Below, in pieces: positions 32,578 to 41,844 of a DNA stretch of 64,000 bases. The stretch is from an uncultured Clostridia bacterium (lineage in GTDB: Bacteria > Bacillota > Clostridia > Oscillospirales > Oscillospiraceae): contig CAMVAV010000007.1 of NCBI GenBank assembly GCA_947165595.1, positions 1 through 64,000 on the forward strand, in the 5' to 3' direction. The notes below the pieces were generated by a model that worked only from the letters and a program-made list of their open reading frames with translations, was not told the DNA's origin and did not search any database. The position numbers were made by a program, and so were the translations under genes. Position 1 is the first letter of the stretch, and the number at the start of each line of letters is the position of its first letter.

Positions 32578-34147
32578 GGGCCTGCTCCTCGTTGAAACGA
32601 TCGGTCTCGATGCTCTCGCAGTGGTTCGCGGTCAGTTTTTCGCCCTCCACGCCCTCCAGCGTCACGCCGTGCACGCGGATGCGCCGCACGTTGTCGAGGT
32701 AGAGCCCCATGCGGCAGCGCTTTTTGGCGAAGTTTTCCATGATCGGCACGCCCGGCTTCGCGTCCGGCGCGAAGGACACGCTGACGTTTTCCAGCGTCAC
32801 GGCGTCGATGGGCGATTCGGGCAGGCCGTCGATGTAGCACGCCGCCACCTCCGCGCCCGTGCAGACGAGGTTGCGGAAGCGGAAGCTGCCGAGGCGCGGC
32901 GTGCGCTCGTCCACGGGCAGCTTTTCGCGCGACCAGACGTATTCGCTCTCGCGGTCCGGGTCGCAGCAGTTGTACCACATGTTCACCGCGATCGGCGTCA
33001 GCACGCCTTCCATGCGGATGTTGTCAAAGCTCACGTTGTCGACGACGCAGTTTTTTCCGCGTCCGCGGCGGGTCTTGATGCGCAGCCCGCGGTCCGTGCC
33101 GCGGAACAGGCACTGCGAAACGCTCAGGTTCCGCACGCCCGCGCCGATCTCGCTGCCCAGCACCACCGCGCCGTGTCCGTGCTCCATCAGGCAGTTGCGG
33201 ATGACGTGATGGTCGGCGGGGACGTTGAGCGTCGAGCCCAGCCCGATCTTGCCGGACTTGATCGCTATGCAGTCGTCCCCGACCGTGAAGCGGCAGCCGA
33301 CGATGCTGACGCGGTCGCAGGACTCGGGGTCCAGCGCGTCGGTGTTCGGGCTGTTTTTCGGCGCGGTGACACGCACGTCGCAGAAGGAGACGTCTTCGCA
33401 GTAGTAGGGGTGCAGCTGCCACGACGGCGAGTTGCAGGCGTGGACGCCGTGCAGCGTCACGTTTTTGCAGCGGTTGAAGAACATCAGCCGCGGCCGCGCC
33501 GCCGGGAACTCGTGAAAGCCCGTCCAGAAGTCGCTGTTTTGCGCGTTGCCGTCCACCGTGCCGGGGCCGACGATTGTGATGTCCTCGGCATACTCCGCCG
33601 TGAGCAGGGACTGGTACATCGCCTGCGCGCAGCCCTCGAAGCCGCCGAAGTGCAGCTCCGCGCCGCCGTTCAGGTCCCGTACCGTTCCGGGGACGACGGG
33701 ATAGCGCTCCCGCTCCGTCGAGCCGAGCAGGGTCGCCCCCTCGGCAAATTCCAGCGTGATATGGCTCCTGAGCGCCAGCGGCAGCGTCAGATACGTGCCC
33801 GCCGGGAAATAAAGCCGCCCGCCGGGAGGGAGAAATGAGATCGCCGTCCGGATCGCCGCGGTGTCCTCCCGAAGTCCGTCCCCGGCGGCGCCGAAATCGC
33901 GCACGCTGACGGCGCAGGTCTCCTCCCGCGTGCGGAAGGAGACCGTCTCGTCCAGGCCGTCCGCGCGGAGGCAAAGCGTATGCTCCGTTCCGGGCGCGAG
34001 GCCGAAGAGCGAGACGACGTTGGTCTCTCCCTCGCGCAGGGGCTTGCCGTCCAGCGTCAGGGCATAGCGTCGGGGCGAAAAGTACGGCGAATCGTTTTGC
34101 AGCTCGAAGCAGGCGGAGGTCGAGCTGAGACAGAGAAGCTCGAGCAT
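32570..34147 (-). CDS. GH28 polygalacturonase
   Basis: A 525-residue family GH28 pectin hydrolase. A fibronectin-like N-terminal part (about 1-80) is followed by the right-handed beta-helix domain with the four GH28 signatures: NTDALD, GDDCIAIKSG, GHGAVVLGSE and RIKT. These carry the three catalytic aspartates, the conserved His and the substrate-binding Arg/Lys. The frame is open upstream, but ATG 34145-34147 lies 7 nt after AAGGAG. No signal peptide is present, so it probably trims imported oligogalacturonides from an end (exo type). It is translationally coupled to GH105. Confidence 0.93.
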   Translation of the reverse strand: MLELLCLSSTSACFELQNDSPYFSPRRYALTLDGKPLREGETNVVSLFGLAPGTEHTLCLRADGLDETVSFRTREETCAVSVRDFGAAGDGLREDTAAIRTAISFLPPGGRLYFPAGTYLTLPLALRSHITLEFAEGATLLGSTERERYPVVPGTVRDLNGGAELHFGGFEGCAQAMYQSLLTAEYAEDITIVGPGTVDGNAQNSDFWTGFHEFPAARPRLMFFNRCKNVTLHGVHACNSPSWQLHPYYCEDVSFCDVRVTAPKNSPNTDALDPESCDRVSIVGCRFTVGDDCIAIKSGKIGLGSTLNVPADHHVIRNCLMEHGHGAVVLGSEIGAGVRNLSVSQCLFRGTDRGLRIKTRRGRGKNCVVDNVSFDNIRMEGVLTPIAVNMWYNCCDPDRESEYVWSREKLPVDERTPRLGSFRFRNLVCTGAEVAACYIDGLPESPIDAVTLENVSVSFAPDAKPGVPIMENFAKKRCRMGLYLDNVRRIRVHGVTLEGVEGEKLTANHCESIETDRFNEEQAHV

Positions 34148-34158
34148 AAAAAAGCTCC

Positions 34159-34791
34159 TTACCGCGCGCTCCGTTTCGCGTCCTCCACGACGGCGCGGAG
34201 CGTGCGCTTGATGAAGATAAAGAGAAGGTCGAAGCCGGTGTAAAACACGCCGAACAGGATCGGCCCGACGCCCAGCGGTCCCGCGCTCCCTCCCGACAGG
34301 GCGGAGAGCGCAAGGTTGAGCAGCGTATAGAGATAGTCGACGCACACCAGCGGTAAAAACGCGTAGACGATGTTCAGCGGGAAGGTGAGATAGCCCCTTT
34401 GCGGGAACATCATCCAGCGGTCCGCCGCGCCCTCGGTTTTGGCGAGGAAGCGCAGCGCGTTGTTGGTCAGAATATCCGTCACGACCCCCAGCGCCGCCCC
34501 GAAGACGAGCAGCAGGTCCAGCCGGTCGGCGACGTATCCGCTCAGCCCCCAGAAGATGAAGAAGCAGACCGAGCCCGCGAACCACATCTTGACGAGCAGC
34601 GCCTTCGCCCATTCGGCAAGGCGCAGCTTCGGTCCCGAGCGGTACTGCCGCAGCTCCTCCTCCGTGACCTCGGGCGAGTTGCTCTCGTCCGCGCCGATCA
34701 GATCGTCGACGGCCCGGGTGTGAAGCTTGTAGTAATCCGCGGCGGAGCGCTTTTGTTCGCCGGTCCCGCCGCCTTTTTTTCTCTCCGCCAC
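34159..34791 (-). CDS. Small membrane protein of unknown function
   Basis: I do not recognise this 210-residue family. It has a charged, soluble N-terminus of about 75 residues (KKGGGTGEQKRSAADYYKLH), then about four hydrophobic helices (AGSVCFFIFWGLSGYV, LDLLLVFGAALGVVTDILT, LTFPLNIVYAFLPLVCVDYLY, and GVGPILFGVFYTGFDLLFIFI) and a short basic end. It is the first of four such genes placed around the ATPase in the pectin transporter operon. A role as an accessory subunit of the importer or in membrane sensing is possible but not shown by the sequence. Confidence 0.7.
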   Translation of the reverse strand: MAERKKGGGTGEQKRSAADYYKLHTRAVDDLIGADESNSPEVTEEELRQYRSGPKLRLAEWAKALLVKMWFAGSVCFFIFWGLSGYVADRLDLLLVFGAALGVVTDILTNNALRFLAKTEGAADRWMMFPQRGYLTFPLNIVYAFLPLVCVDYLYTLLNLALSALSGGSAGPLGVGPILFGVFYTGFDLLFIFIKRTLRAVVEDAKRSAR

Positions 34792-34794
34792 GGC

Positions 34795-35373
34795 TTACGC
34801 GTCCTCGCCGGAGATGTCGATCTCGCCGAGAGAGCCGTTGTCCTCGACGACGACGGAGGTCTTGATCCTGCGCAGCAGCCTGCTGTAGACGGGCATCAGC
34901 GCGGTCAGCGCCGCCCCGGTGATCAGGATGGCGATGTGGTCCTGCAGCACGTTGTACGCCTGCGCGATGTAAACGGTCGACTTGTCGATGACGATGGGGT
35001 TGTCCGCGCGGTGAAGCGCGTCCAGGATGAGCGAGGAGTAGTAGAAATCACAGAAGACGATCAGCGCGATCATGGCGCCGGCGAGCACCAGCATCGGGAT
35101 CACCGGCTTTTTCCTGCGCGGGAACGCGTTGAGGAAGCACATCAGCGAGAGCATGGAGAAGAGCATCGTCACAAAGCCGCACAGCCCCATGCCGGAGCCC
35201 TGGATCTTCGCCGTGGTGTCGGAGATGTGCGTGAGGTTGAGCGAATAGTACAGGAAAGCGACGCAGAAAACGAGCAGCGGGATGATCGAGGGCCGCCGCT
35301 TGAGCGCGACGACGCGCTTGCGCAAAAACTCCCTGCCGCGGCTTCCGCCCGCGGAGCCTGTCGAACGGTTCAC
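34795..35373 (-). CDS. Small membrane protein of unknown function
   Basis: A 192-residue protein not matched to a known family. After a basic N-terminus it has four hydrophobic segments (IIPLLVFCVAFLYYSLNL, MGLCGFVTMLFSMLSLMCFL, PVIPMLVLAGAMIALIVFCDFYY, and HIAILITGAALTALMPVY) and an acidic C-terminus (VVVEDNGSLGEIDISGEDA). The start is taken as GTG 35371-35373, preceded by AGGGGGAG at good spacing; an ATG nine codons earlier would overlap the ATPase gene. It lies 4 nt downstream of the ATPase stop and 3 nt before the next membrane gene, so it is firmly within the operon. Confidence 0.7.
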   Translation of the reverse strand: MNRSTGSAGGSRGREFLRKRVVALKRRPSIIPLLVFCVAFLYYSLNLTHISDTTAKIQGSGMGLCGFVTMLFSMLSLMCFLNAFPRRKKPVIPMLVLAGAMIALIVFCDFYYSSLILDALHRADNPIVIDKSTVYIAQAYNVLQDHIAILITGAALTALMPVYSRLLRRIKTSVVVEDNGSLGEIDISGEDA

Positions 35374-35377
35374 GGCT

Positions 35378-36460
35378 TCACTCCCCCTCTCTGATCGCAT
35401 CGCCGGTTTCCCTGTCGAAGAAGTGGCAGCGCTTGAAGGCGACCCGGACCTCGTCGCCCTCGCGGTAGTCGCACCAGCCGCGCAGCTTTGCCGAGAGCTT
35501 GCGCTCCGGGGTGTTGACGCCGCCGATATGCCCGTGGACGAGCGTGTTCATGCCGAGGTTCTCGTTGGAGAACACCTTCATGCCGATCTCGCCGTCCGCC
35601 TCCACGTCCTCCGGGCGGACGCCGAGCGTGATCTCGCGTCCGGCGTAGGGCCGCAAAAGCCCCTTCTCCCTCTCGCCGAGCGGAACGGAGAAGCCCTTGC
35701 CCTCCAGCTCGTTCTCGCGCACGGCGACGTCGAAGAAATTCATCGGCGGCAGACCGATGAAGCTCGCGACGAACCGGTTCGCCGGGGTGTCGTACAGCTC
35801 CAGCGGCGTTCCGACCTGCTGCACGTGCCCCATCGACATGCACACGATGCGGTCCGCCAGCGTCAGCGCCTCGGTCTGGTCGTGCGTGACGTAGAGCATC
35901 GTCGCCTTCAGGCGCTTGTGCAGCAGCAATATCTCGCGCCGGGTCGCGCCGCGCAGCTTCGCGTCGAGGTTGCTCAGCGGCTCGTCGAAGAGGAACACCT
36001 TCGGGCTGCGCACGATCGAGCGCCCCATCGCCACGCGCTGGCGCTGTCCGCCGGAGAGCTGCGCGGGCTTCTTGTTGAGCTGGCTCGTCAGGTCGAGGAT
36101 CTCCGCCGCGGCGAGCACCTTCTTATGGATGACGTTGGGGTTCTCCTTGCGCAGCGTCAGGGAAAACGCCATGTTCTCGTAGACGGTCATGTGGCCGTAG
36201 AGCGCGTAGTTCTGGAACACCATCGCCATGTCGCGGTCCTTGGCGGGCGTTGCCGTGACGTCCCTGCCGTCGAGCAGGAGCCTGCCCGCGGTGATGTCCT
36301 CCAGCCCCGCGATCATGCGCAGCGTCGTGGACTTTCCGCAGCCCGAGGGGCCGACGAGCACGATCAGCTCTCCGTCCTTCACCTCGAGGTTGAAGTCGAA
36401 CACCGCCTGGACCTTGTTGTCGTAGATCTTGTCAATATGCTGCATGCTGAGCTGAGCCAT
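35378..36460 (-). CDS. Sugar ABC transporter ATPase (MsmX/UgpC type)
   Basis: A 360-residue CUT1-family ATPase with Walker A GPSGCGKS (about 38-45), Q-loop FQNYALYG, signature LSGGQRQR, Walker B VFLFDEP and the H-loop VTHDQTEA, then a TOBE-type C-terminal domain. Unlike the ATPase at 28 kb it shares an operon with two permeases and a binding protein (37.6-41.8 kb), and is their likely motor. It is flanked on both sides by small membrane-protein genes, which is unusual for this transporter class. Confidence 0.94.
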   Translation of the reverse strand: MAQLSMQHIDKIYDNKVQAVFDFNLEVKDGELIVLVGPSGCGKSTTLRMIAGLEDITAGRLLLDGRDVTATPAKDRDMAMVFQNYALYGHMTVYENMAFSLTLRKENPNVIHKKVLAAAEILDLTSQLNKKPAQLSGGQRQRVAMGRSIVRSPKVFLFDEPLSNLDAKLRGATRREILLLHKRLKATMLYVTHDQTEALTLADRIVCMSMGHVQQVGTPLELYDTPANRFVASFIGLPPMNFFDVAVRENELEGKGFSVPLGEREKGLLRPYAGREITLGVRPEDVEADGEIGMKVFSNENLGMNTLVHGHIGGVNTPERKLSAKLRGWCDYREGDEVRVAFKRCHFFDRETGDAIREGE

Positions 36461-36475
36461 AGCCCGTTTCCTCCT

Positions 36476-36970
36476 TTACGCGGCGCGGGAATCCAGCGAG
36501 GCGACGTGCGCCGCGAGCGCGCGGCTGCGGACGACGCCGACCGCCGCCCCCGCCAGCAGGCACGCGGCGGAGAGGCAGAGGAAGGTCACCGTCGCGGCGA
36601 ACTGCCCCTCGCTCATCACCGCGGTGGACACGTCCTGCACGGTGACGACGGCGCCGCGCGAGCGCATGGGGTAGATAAAGATGCGCGCGAGCTGCCCCAG
36701 CCCCAGCGCCGCCATCAGGTACGCGTATCCGATCTTGTAGTTCTTGACGCCCTCCGAGCAGAGAAACGCCGCGAGCATGAAAATCAGATTGTAGAGGATC
36801 GACGCACCGATGAGGATGTTGTAGTAATAGGCGCCGACGTCGGACTCGTAGATGCTGATGAAGAAGCAGACGTCGAAGAGGATGGCAAGCAGCGCGAGAT
36901 TGGCGGACGCCTTGTTCTTCGTGAAGCGCATCCGGTCCAGCCGGAGCGTACGCTCGTCGTTCGCCGTCAT
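36476..36970 (-). CDS. Small membrane protein of unknown function
   Basis: A 164-residue protein with four hydrophobic segments (LALLAILFDVCFFISIY, YYNILIGASILYNLIFMLAAFL, IGYAYLMAALGLGQLARIFIY, and FAATVTFLCLSAACLLAGAAVG) and no recognised domain. The start is ATG 36968-36970, which overlaps the stop of the preceding gene (ATGA); the longer open frame upstream is coding in another frame. It lies between another four-helix protein and the ATPase gene in the pectin transporter operon. Confidence 0.7.
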   Translation of the reverse strand: MTANDERTLRLDRMRFTKNKASANLALLAILFDVCFFISIYESDVGAYYYNILIGASILYNLIFMLAAFLCSEGVKNYKIGYAYLMAALGLGQLARIFIYPMRSRGAVVTVQDVSTAVMSEGQFAATVTFLCLSAACLLAGAAVGVVRSRALAAHVASLDSRAA

Positions 36971-37557
36971 GCCGCCGCCTCCTTTCCTCCGTTGAGCAGT
37001 TGTTTCTCCTCCCGCATGAGCGCGGCCTTCCAGACCGTGCTCGCGACCAGCGCGGCGGAGACCAGCAACGTCACCGCGAACACGGCGTAGTGGACGTCGA
37101 ACCAGAAGGTCGACTCCGTGTAGGCGGTTTTCCAAAGCTCCGCGTGAGCGCGCAGCGCCTCAAAGTCGACGAGCAGGAACTTCGCCTTGTAGGCCTCGAT
37201 GTAGCCGTGGGCCCAGACGGCTGTATAGACATTCGCCGCGGCGTAGGCGCCGACGGCCAAATAGTTTCCGATGTAATATTTCCGTCTCGTGTGCGTGTTG
37301 GTGAGGTAGAGCAGGCACGCGAGCAGGACCAGTCCGATGCTGTAGCGCAGCAGCACGCTGTTGAACTTCTGCATCGTGTAGTAGACGATGGAGCCCGGCA
37401 CGTCGGTCTGCGTCAGATCGGTGGGGTTGCGCATCGTGGAGTAGAGCGTGTCGTACAGGTCGGTCATGATGCCGAGCGAATAGAGAAAGACGAGCGCGCT
37501 CGCAAACACTGCCAGAAGGCAGAGGACCTTTTGTACCGTCATCTGTTTTTTATACAT
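36967..37557 (-). CDS. Small membrane protein of unknown function
   Basis: A 196-residue protein with about four hydrophobic segments: VLCLLAVFASALVFLYSLGIM, YSIGLVLLACLLYLT, NYLAVGAYAAANVYTAVWA and YAVFAVTLLVSAALVASTVW. The long extracytoplasmic loop between the first two includes TLYSTMRNPTDLTQTDVPG. The start is ATG 37555-37557; a frame open further upstream is not real. It is the first gene after the binding-protein gene, behind a strong hairpin, and is coupled by a 4-nt overlap to the next membrane-protein gene. Function unknown. Confidence 0.7.
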   Translation of the reverse strand: MYKKQMTVQKVLCLLAVFASALVFLYSLGIMTDLYDTLYSTMRNPTDLTQTDVPGSIVYYTMQKFNSVLLRYSIGLVLLACLLYLTNTHTRRKYYIGNYLAVGAYAAANVYTAVWAHGYIEAYKAKFLLVDFEALRAHAELWKTAYTESTFWFDVHYAVFAVTLLVSAALVASTVWKAALMREEKQLLNGGKEAAA

Positions 37558-37587
37558 GGTGGACCTCCCTGCCGCGGGGCGTCCGCC

Positions 37588-37614
37588 CCCGGAGAGGGGC
37601 GTGCCCTCTCCGGG
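37588..37614 (-). terminator. Intercistronic hairpin after the binding-protein gene
   Basis: A perfect 11-bp G+C-rich stem (37588-37598 with 37604-37614) lies between the binding-protein stop and the downstream membrane-protein and ATPase genes. There is no T-run; it probably stabilises or partly terminates the upstream, highly needed binding-protein message. Confidence 0.5.
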
Positions 37615-37649
37615 ATGCGGCGCATGGAAAGACTTTGCGCGAAGTTTGC

Positions 37650-39839
37650 TTACAGAGAATTGTAGTAGGTCAGCAGGCGATCCCACGCGTCCTGCTTGAT
37701 CTGCAGGTACTGCGCGCCGCCCATGGCATCCTTCACGGTGTTGGCGGACTCCTCGGCGCCGGACATGCCCTGCTCGGTGTAGCCGCTGACGATCTGGTTG
37801 ACGAACAGGCTCTCGCCGTCCTTGTTCTGGGAGAACTTGCCGTTGCTGCTCAGGTCGGTGTAGGTGTTGATGAGGTCGTTCTCCTGCTTGGTGGTCGGAA
37901 GAACGGTCGGGATCGAGGTGTACCACGGGTTGCTGGTCACGGCGAGCTCGGGGTGCTTGATGGTGCCCAGACCGATGGCGACGGAGATGTGGCCCGCGCC
38001 CTCCTTGCCGACCTCGTGCGTGCACTGGTACTCGAACGCCTGGCTCTTGGCGAAGCTGAGCGTGGAGCCGAGATACTGGCGCGCGTAGTTGGTGTAGTTG
38101 CCCTTGGCCTTCTCCCAGAGCTCGGCGTAGGTGGCGTCCGCGATCTCGGGCATCTGCTTGCCGTTGAAGTTGAAGGTCACGTAGCTGCCGTCGGAGTTGG
38201 TCTTGATGAACGCGTCGGGACCGTAGGACATGAGGATCATGCCCTTGTCGCTGTAGGCGTAGTCGATGAGCTTGAGCGCGGCGTTGAGCTTGTCCTGATT
38301 GCCTTCGACGCCCGCCTTGGAGATGCCCCAGCCGTCCGTCTTGACGCTGCGCCAGGACTCGGTGAAGCGCATGTAGCTGCCGCCGGCGGTGCCGTCCTGC
38401 CAGCAGGCGACGGGAACCATGACCGCCATGTACTTCTCGCCCTGGTCCGCCTGCAGCTTGGTGGCGTTGAGGATGGTCTGGGTCTGGTTGTAGTCGTAGT
38501 GCATGAAGCCCATGTCGTTTTCGAGCATGGTCGCGCTGGACTCCTTGGACATATCCAGGAAGGACTTGGAGAGCAGGCCCTCGTTCGCCATCGCGTTCAT
38601 GCGCTCGAGCGCCTTGTAGGTGTCCGGCTCCTGGCGGGCGTCGCGGAGCTTGCCGTCGGTGCCGAGGTACAGGTAGTCCTGACGGGACTCGAGGCCGCGC
38701 ACGCCGAAGAGGTGACCGGCGAAGCGGTACATGTCGACACGGCGCTGGTTGTTGTCGTCCTCGCGGGAGAACAGGCCCTGCACGGAGTCGGTGCCGTTGA
38801 GCGTCTGCGGGTTCGCAACGACGCAGCGCAGCAGCGCGACGAGCTCGTCGGCGTCCCACGCGGCGTTCTGGCCGACGAAGAGGTTGGAGCGCTCGGTGCC
38901 GTAGTAGCCGCCGTACGCCTGGTCGATGTAGGCGCGCAGCATGTTGACCGCGTCCACGCCGCTCATGGAGCCCGCGGCGTTCATCTTCTCGATGATGTTG
39001 CCGGCGGCGTCGTAATCCTTGGTCACGCTCTCGACGCCGCTGCCGTCCAGCTTCACGGTGTCAATGCTGATCTTTCCGGAGGTGGGCATGTAGGGCTGAT
39101 AGACGGGCGCCGCGGTCTTGTTGCTGGCGGAGGCGGCAAACTCGCCCTCGCCGTCGAGAAGCTTCTGCACCCAGTCCACGCGCATGAGCGGCATACGCTC
39201 GATGTCGTTCACACCGTCGAAGTAGGGGGAGAAGTAGATCGCGCCGTTGGAGGTGTTGCCGGTGATGGAGAGGCGGACGATCGGGTTGGCCTCGAGATAC
39301 GCGCTGAAGTTGGGCATCCTGTCGAGATACTCGCCGATGTTGACAATGCTGCCCGCCTCGCCGTACTCGGTGAGCTTGCTGGCGGTGCCGCTGACGAGAT
39401 CGACCTCGCCCAGGCGCTCCTTCCAGTAGTCGAACTCCTTGGAGGCGCTGTTGCCCTGATACTTGTCCTCGATGACGATGTTCAGGACGTTCTGCACCTC
39501 GACCCAGGTCGGCTTGAGGTCGCCGGCGCGATAGGTGTTGCCGTCGGCGAGGGTGATGCCGTCGCCCGCGACCTCGGCGTCAAAGCTGAGGCCGGTCTTG
39601 GTGGAGTTGTAGCCGGTCGCCATGCGGAGCACGGTGCCGTCCGCATAGGTCAGCTCGGGCTGGGTCTCCTGCGCCGGCTGCGCGGAGGGGGTGTTGTCCG
39701 CCGGAGCGGCGGGCTGGGTCTGGGGCTGCTGGGGCTGCTCGTACTGGTTGACGTCGATCTTGCCGCCGCAGCCCGCAAGAAGGGCGACGGTCATGGCTGC
39801 GCAAAGCAGCAGGGAAATCAAAGACTTGCCTTTTTTCAT
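37650..39839 (-). CDS. Extracellular solute-binding lipoprotein of a sugar ABC transporter
   Basis: A 729-residue lipoprotein: signal peptide with lipobox LLAGC (Cys at about 23), a Gln/Pro/Ala-rich linker to about 65, then a large binding protein of the LplA/family 1 class (WKERLGEVDLVSGTAS, NIGEYLDRMPNFSAYLEANP, GWGISKAGVEGNQDKLNAALKLIDYAYSD). The size is above the usual 430-550 residues, as in binding proteins for long oligosaccharides. It is cotranscribed with two LplB/LplC-type permeases upstream and the GH28/GH105 genes downstream. The ligand is inferred to be pectin oligogalacturonides. Confidence 0.9.
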   Translation of the reverse strand: MKKGKSLISLLLCAAMTVALLAGCGGKIDVNQYEQPQQPQTQPAAPADNTPSAQPAQETQPELTYADGTVLRMATGYNSTKTGLSFDAEVAGDGITLADGNTYRAGDLKPTWVEVQNVLNIVIEDKYQGNSASKEFDYWKERLGEVDLVSGTASKLTEYGEAGSIVNIGEYLDRMPNFSAYLEANPIVRLSITGNTSNGAIYFSPYFDGVNDIERMPLMRVDWVQKLLDGEGEFAASASNKTAAPVYQPYMPTSGKISIDTVKLDGSGVESVTKDYDAAGNIIEKMNAAGSMSGVDAVNMLRAYIDQAYGGYYGTERSNLFVGQNAAWDADELVALLRCVVANPQTLNGTDSVQGLFSREDDNNQRRVDMYRFAGHLFGVRGLESRQDYLYLGTDGKLRDARQEPDTYKALERMNAMANEGLLSKSFLDMSKESSATMLENDMGFMHYDYNQTQTILNATKLQADQGEKYMAVMVPVACWQDGTAGGSYMRFTESWRSVKTDGWGISKAGVEGNQDKLNAALKLIDYAYSDKGMILMSYGPDAFIKTNSDGSYVTFNFNGKQMPEIADATYAELWEKAKGNYTNYARQYLGSTLSFAKSQAFEYQCTHEVGKEGAGHISVAIGLGTIKHPELAVTSNPWYTSIPTVLPTTKQENDLINTYTDLSSNGKFSQNKDGESLFVNQIVSGYTEQGMSGAEESANTVKDAMGGAQYLQIKQDAWDRLLTYYNSL

Positions 39840-39889
39840 AATATCCTCCTACATTTTTTATCGTTTCCGGGTGTCCGGTAAACTACGGT

Positions 39890-40780
39890 TTATTCCTTCA
39901 CGCCGCCGACGTTGACGCCCTTGGCGAAGTACTTCTGGATGAAGGGGTAGATGATCAGGATCGGGATGATCGAGCAGACGATCAGCGCATAGATGATGGA
40001 GTCGGAGGCGTAGACTTCGTTCCAGCCCGCCATCGCCTCCGGATCGGTGAACTCCTCGAGCTTGAGGCGGATGAAGACCTGCAGCGGGTGCTCGTTGGAG
40101 TTGGAGATCATCTGGCGCGCCCAGAAGTAGCCGTTCCAGCGGGAGATGCCGAAGAACAGCGCCACCGTCGCGATGGTGGACTTGCTCATCGGGATGTAGA
40201 CCTTGCTGAGCACCTGAAACTCGCTCGCACCGTCCACGATCGCCGCCTCCTCGATCTCGCTCGGCACGCCCTCGAAGGCGTTTCGCAGCAGGATGATGTT
40301 CATCGCCGCCATGCCCATCGCGATGACGACGAGCCACTTGTCGTCCATGATGCCCGCCGCGTTGAACACCTTCTTGGTGTCGAGGTAGTTGAGGTACTGC
40401 GGCACAATGCCGGCGGCGAACCACATGGTGAACACGAGGAAGAAGTTGAAGAACTTGCGGAACAGCAGCCGCCGCTTCGAGAGCGCGTAGGCGCCGAGGA
40501 TCGAGTAAAACAGCGCCCAGACCGTGCCGTAGAAGGTCAGAAACAGGGTGTTGGAGTAGGCGTTCCAGAACATGTTGTCGCTGAACATCTTGCGAAACGC
40601 GTCGAACTGCACGTCCTTGGGGAACACGACGATCTGGTTGTAATCCACCGCGGCGCGCCCGCTGATCGAGGCGGAGATCGCGTAAACGAAGGGGTACAGG
40701 CAGCACAGCGCGAACACGGTGAGCAGCGTGTAGCTGATGATCTTGAAGATCAGCTCGGAGATCTCGAGTTTTCTTTTCAT
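39890..40780 (-). CDS. Carbohydrate ABC transporter permease (LplC/AraQ type)
   Basis: A 296-residue inner-membrane permease of the CUT1 class with six hydrophobic segments. The cytoplasmic EAA loop EIEEAAIVDGASEFQVLSKVYIPMSK, which contacts the ATPase, is clear around residue 190-215. It follows the LplB-type permease by 11 nt and precedes the binding-protein gene by about 50 nt. It forms a heterodimeric channel with that permease. Confidence 0.94.
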   Translation of the reverse strand: MKRKLEISELIFKIISYTLLTVFALCCLYPFVYAISASISGRAAVDYNQIVVFPKDVQFDAFRKMFSDNMFWNAYSNTLFLTFYGTVWALFYSILGAYALSKRRLLFRKFFNFFLVFTMWFAAGIVPQYLNYLDTKKVFNAAGIMDDKWLVVIAMGMAAMNIILLRNAFEGVPSEIEEAAIVDGASEFQVLSKVYIPMSKSTIATVALFFGISRWNGYFWARQMISNSNEHPLQVFIRLKLEEFTDPEAMAGWNEVYASDSIIYALIVCSIIPILIIYPFIQKYFAKGVNVGGVKE

Positions 40781-40791
40781 GCCGCGCCTCC

Positions 40792-41844
40792 TCAGTAGAG
40801 CGACACGTCGGACGCCTTGCGCGCGATCGTGTTCGCGCCGATGACCAGCAGCATCCCGATGACGTTGTTCATCATCTCCGCCGCCGAGGCGATGCCCTTC
40901 GCCGCGCCCGCGAGGCCGTAGCGCTGGGCGAAGGTGGACACGACGTCCGCGGTGACGTAGGTGTTGGTGTTGTAGAGCAGCAGCACCTTCTCATAGCCGA
41001 TGTTCAGCAGCGAGCCGATGCGCGTGATGAGCATGATGACGATGGTGGAGAGGATGCTCGGCAGCACGACGTAGCGCATCTGCGCCATCTTGCCCGCCCC
41101 GTCGATCTGCGCCGCCTCGTAGCTCGTGGGCGAGATGGCGATGATCGCGGCGAAGAAGACGATGGAGTCGTAGCCCGCGCCCTCCCAGATGCCGCTGATG
41201 ATGTAAATCGGACGGAAGAAGGCGGGGTTGTTGAGAAGTCCCGCGTTGGCCGCCTCCCGCGACACCCAGCCCAGCGAGGCGAGCGCCTGTGAGACGATGC
41301 CCATGCCGGTGGTCAGCGAGCCCTGCTTGACCAGCATCATCACCAGCGAGGTCATCACGACCGTGGACATGAACTTCGGCAGGTAGGTGAGCACCTGATA
41401 GACGCTGCGCGCGATGTTCGACTTGATCTCGTTGAAGAACAGCGCCAGAATGATCGGCATCGGAAAGCCGAAGCACAGCCCGTAGAAGCTCAGGATGAAG
41501 GTGTTGCGCAGCGCGCGCCAGAATTCGAGCGACAGGTTGTCGCCGCCGAGGAGCAGGCGCTTGAAATACGAGAAGCCGGAGAACAACTGCTGCGACACCG
41601 GCAGCACCTCGTCCGACACCTTGAAGCAGCCCAGCAGCTCGTACATCGGGAAGTAGCGCCAGAACAGAAACACCAGCAGCATCGGGACCAGCATGACGTA
41701 CAGCCGCCAGTCGCGCAGGATCGTGCGTCCGACGTGCAGCCAGTAGTGCTTCTCCACATCGTCGCGCACCGCCTGCTCCGGGTTCTCGCGGTAGGTGCCC
41801 GACGCCTCGTCGTAGATGAGAAAATCGGCAGCCTTTGCCTTCAT
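40792..41844 (-). CDS. Carbohydrate ABC transporter permease (LplB type)
   Basis: A 350-residue permease of the LplB/polysaccharide class. An N-terminal cytoplasmic extension of about 40 residues precedes six transmembrane helices, starting with LYVMLVPMLLVFLFWRYFPMYELLG. The EAA loop (SPTSYEAAQIDGAGKMAQMRYVVLPSI) lies at about 240-265. It overlaps the upstream membrane-protein gene by 4 nt and pairs with the next permease to form the channel. Confidence 0.94.
   Translation of the reverse strand: MKAKAADFLIYDEASGTYRENPEQAVRDDVEKHYWLHVGRTILRDWRLYVMLVPMLLVFLFWRYFPMYELLGCFKVSDEVLPVSQQLFSGFSYFKRLLLGGDNLSLEFWRALRNTFILSFYGLCFGFPMPIILALFFNEIKSNIARSVYQVLTYLPKFMSTVVMTSLVMMLVKQGSLTTGMGIVSQALASLGWVSREAANAGLLNNPAFFRPIYIISGIWEGAGYDSIVFFAAIIAISPTSYEAAQIDGAGKMAQMRYVVLPSILSTIVIMLITRIGSLLNIGYEKVLLLYNTNTYVTADVVSTFAQRYGLAGAAKGIASAAEMMNNVIGMLLVIGANTIARKASDVSLY

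Noticed and set aside
36967..38859. Very long antisense and out-of-frame open frames throughout the window, for example 36967-38859 on the minus strand and 22008-24593 on the plus strand
   Set aside because: They are Arg/Ala/Gly/His-rich or lack family motifs and lie over well-recognised genes; G+C-rich codon use leaves the other frames open.
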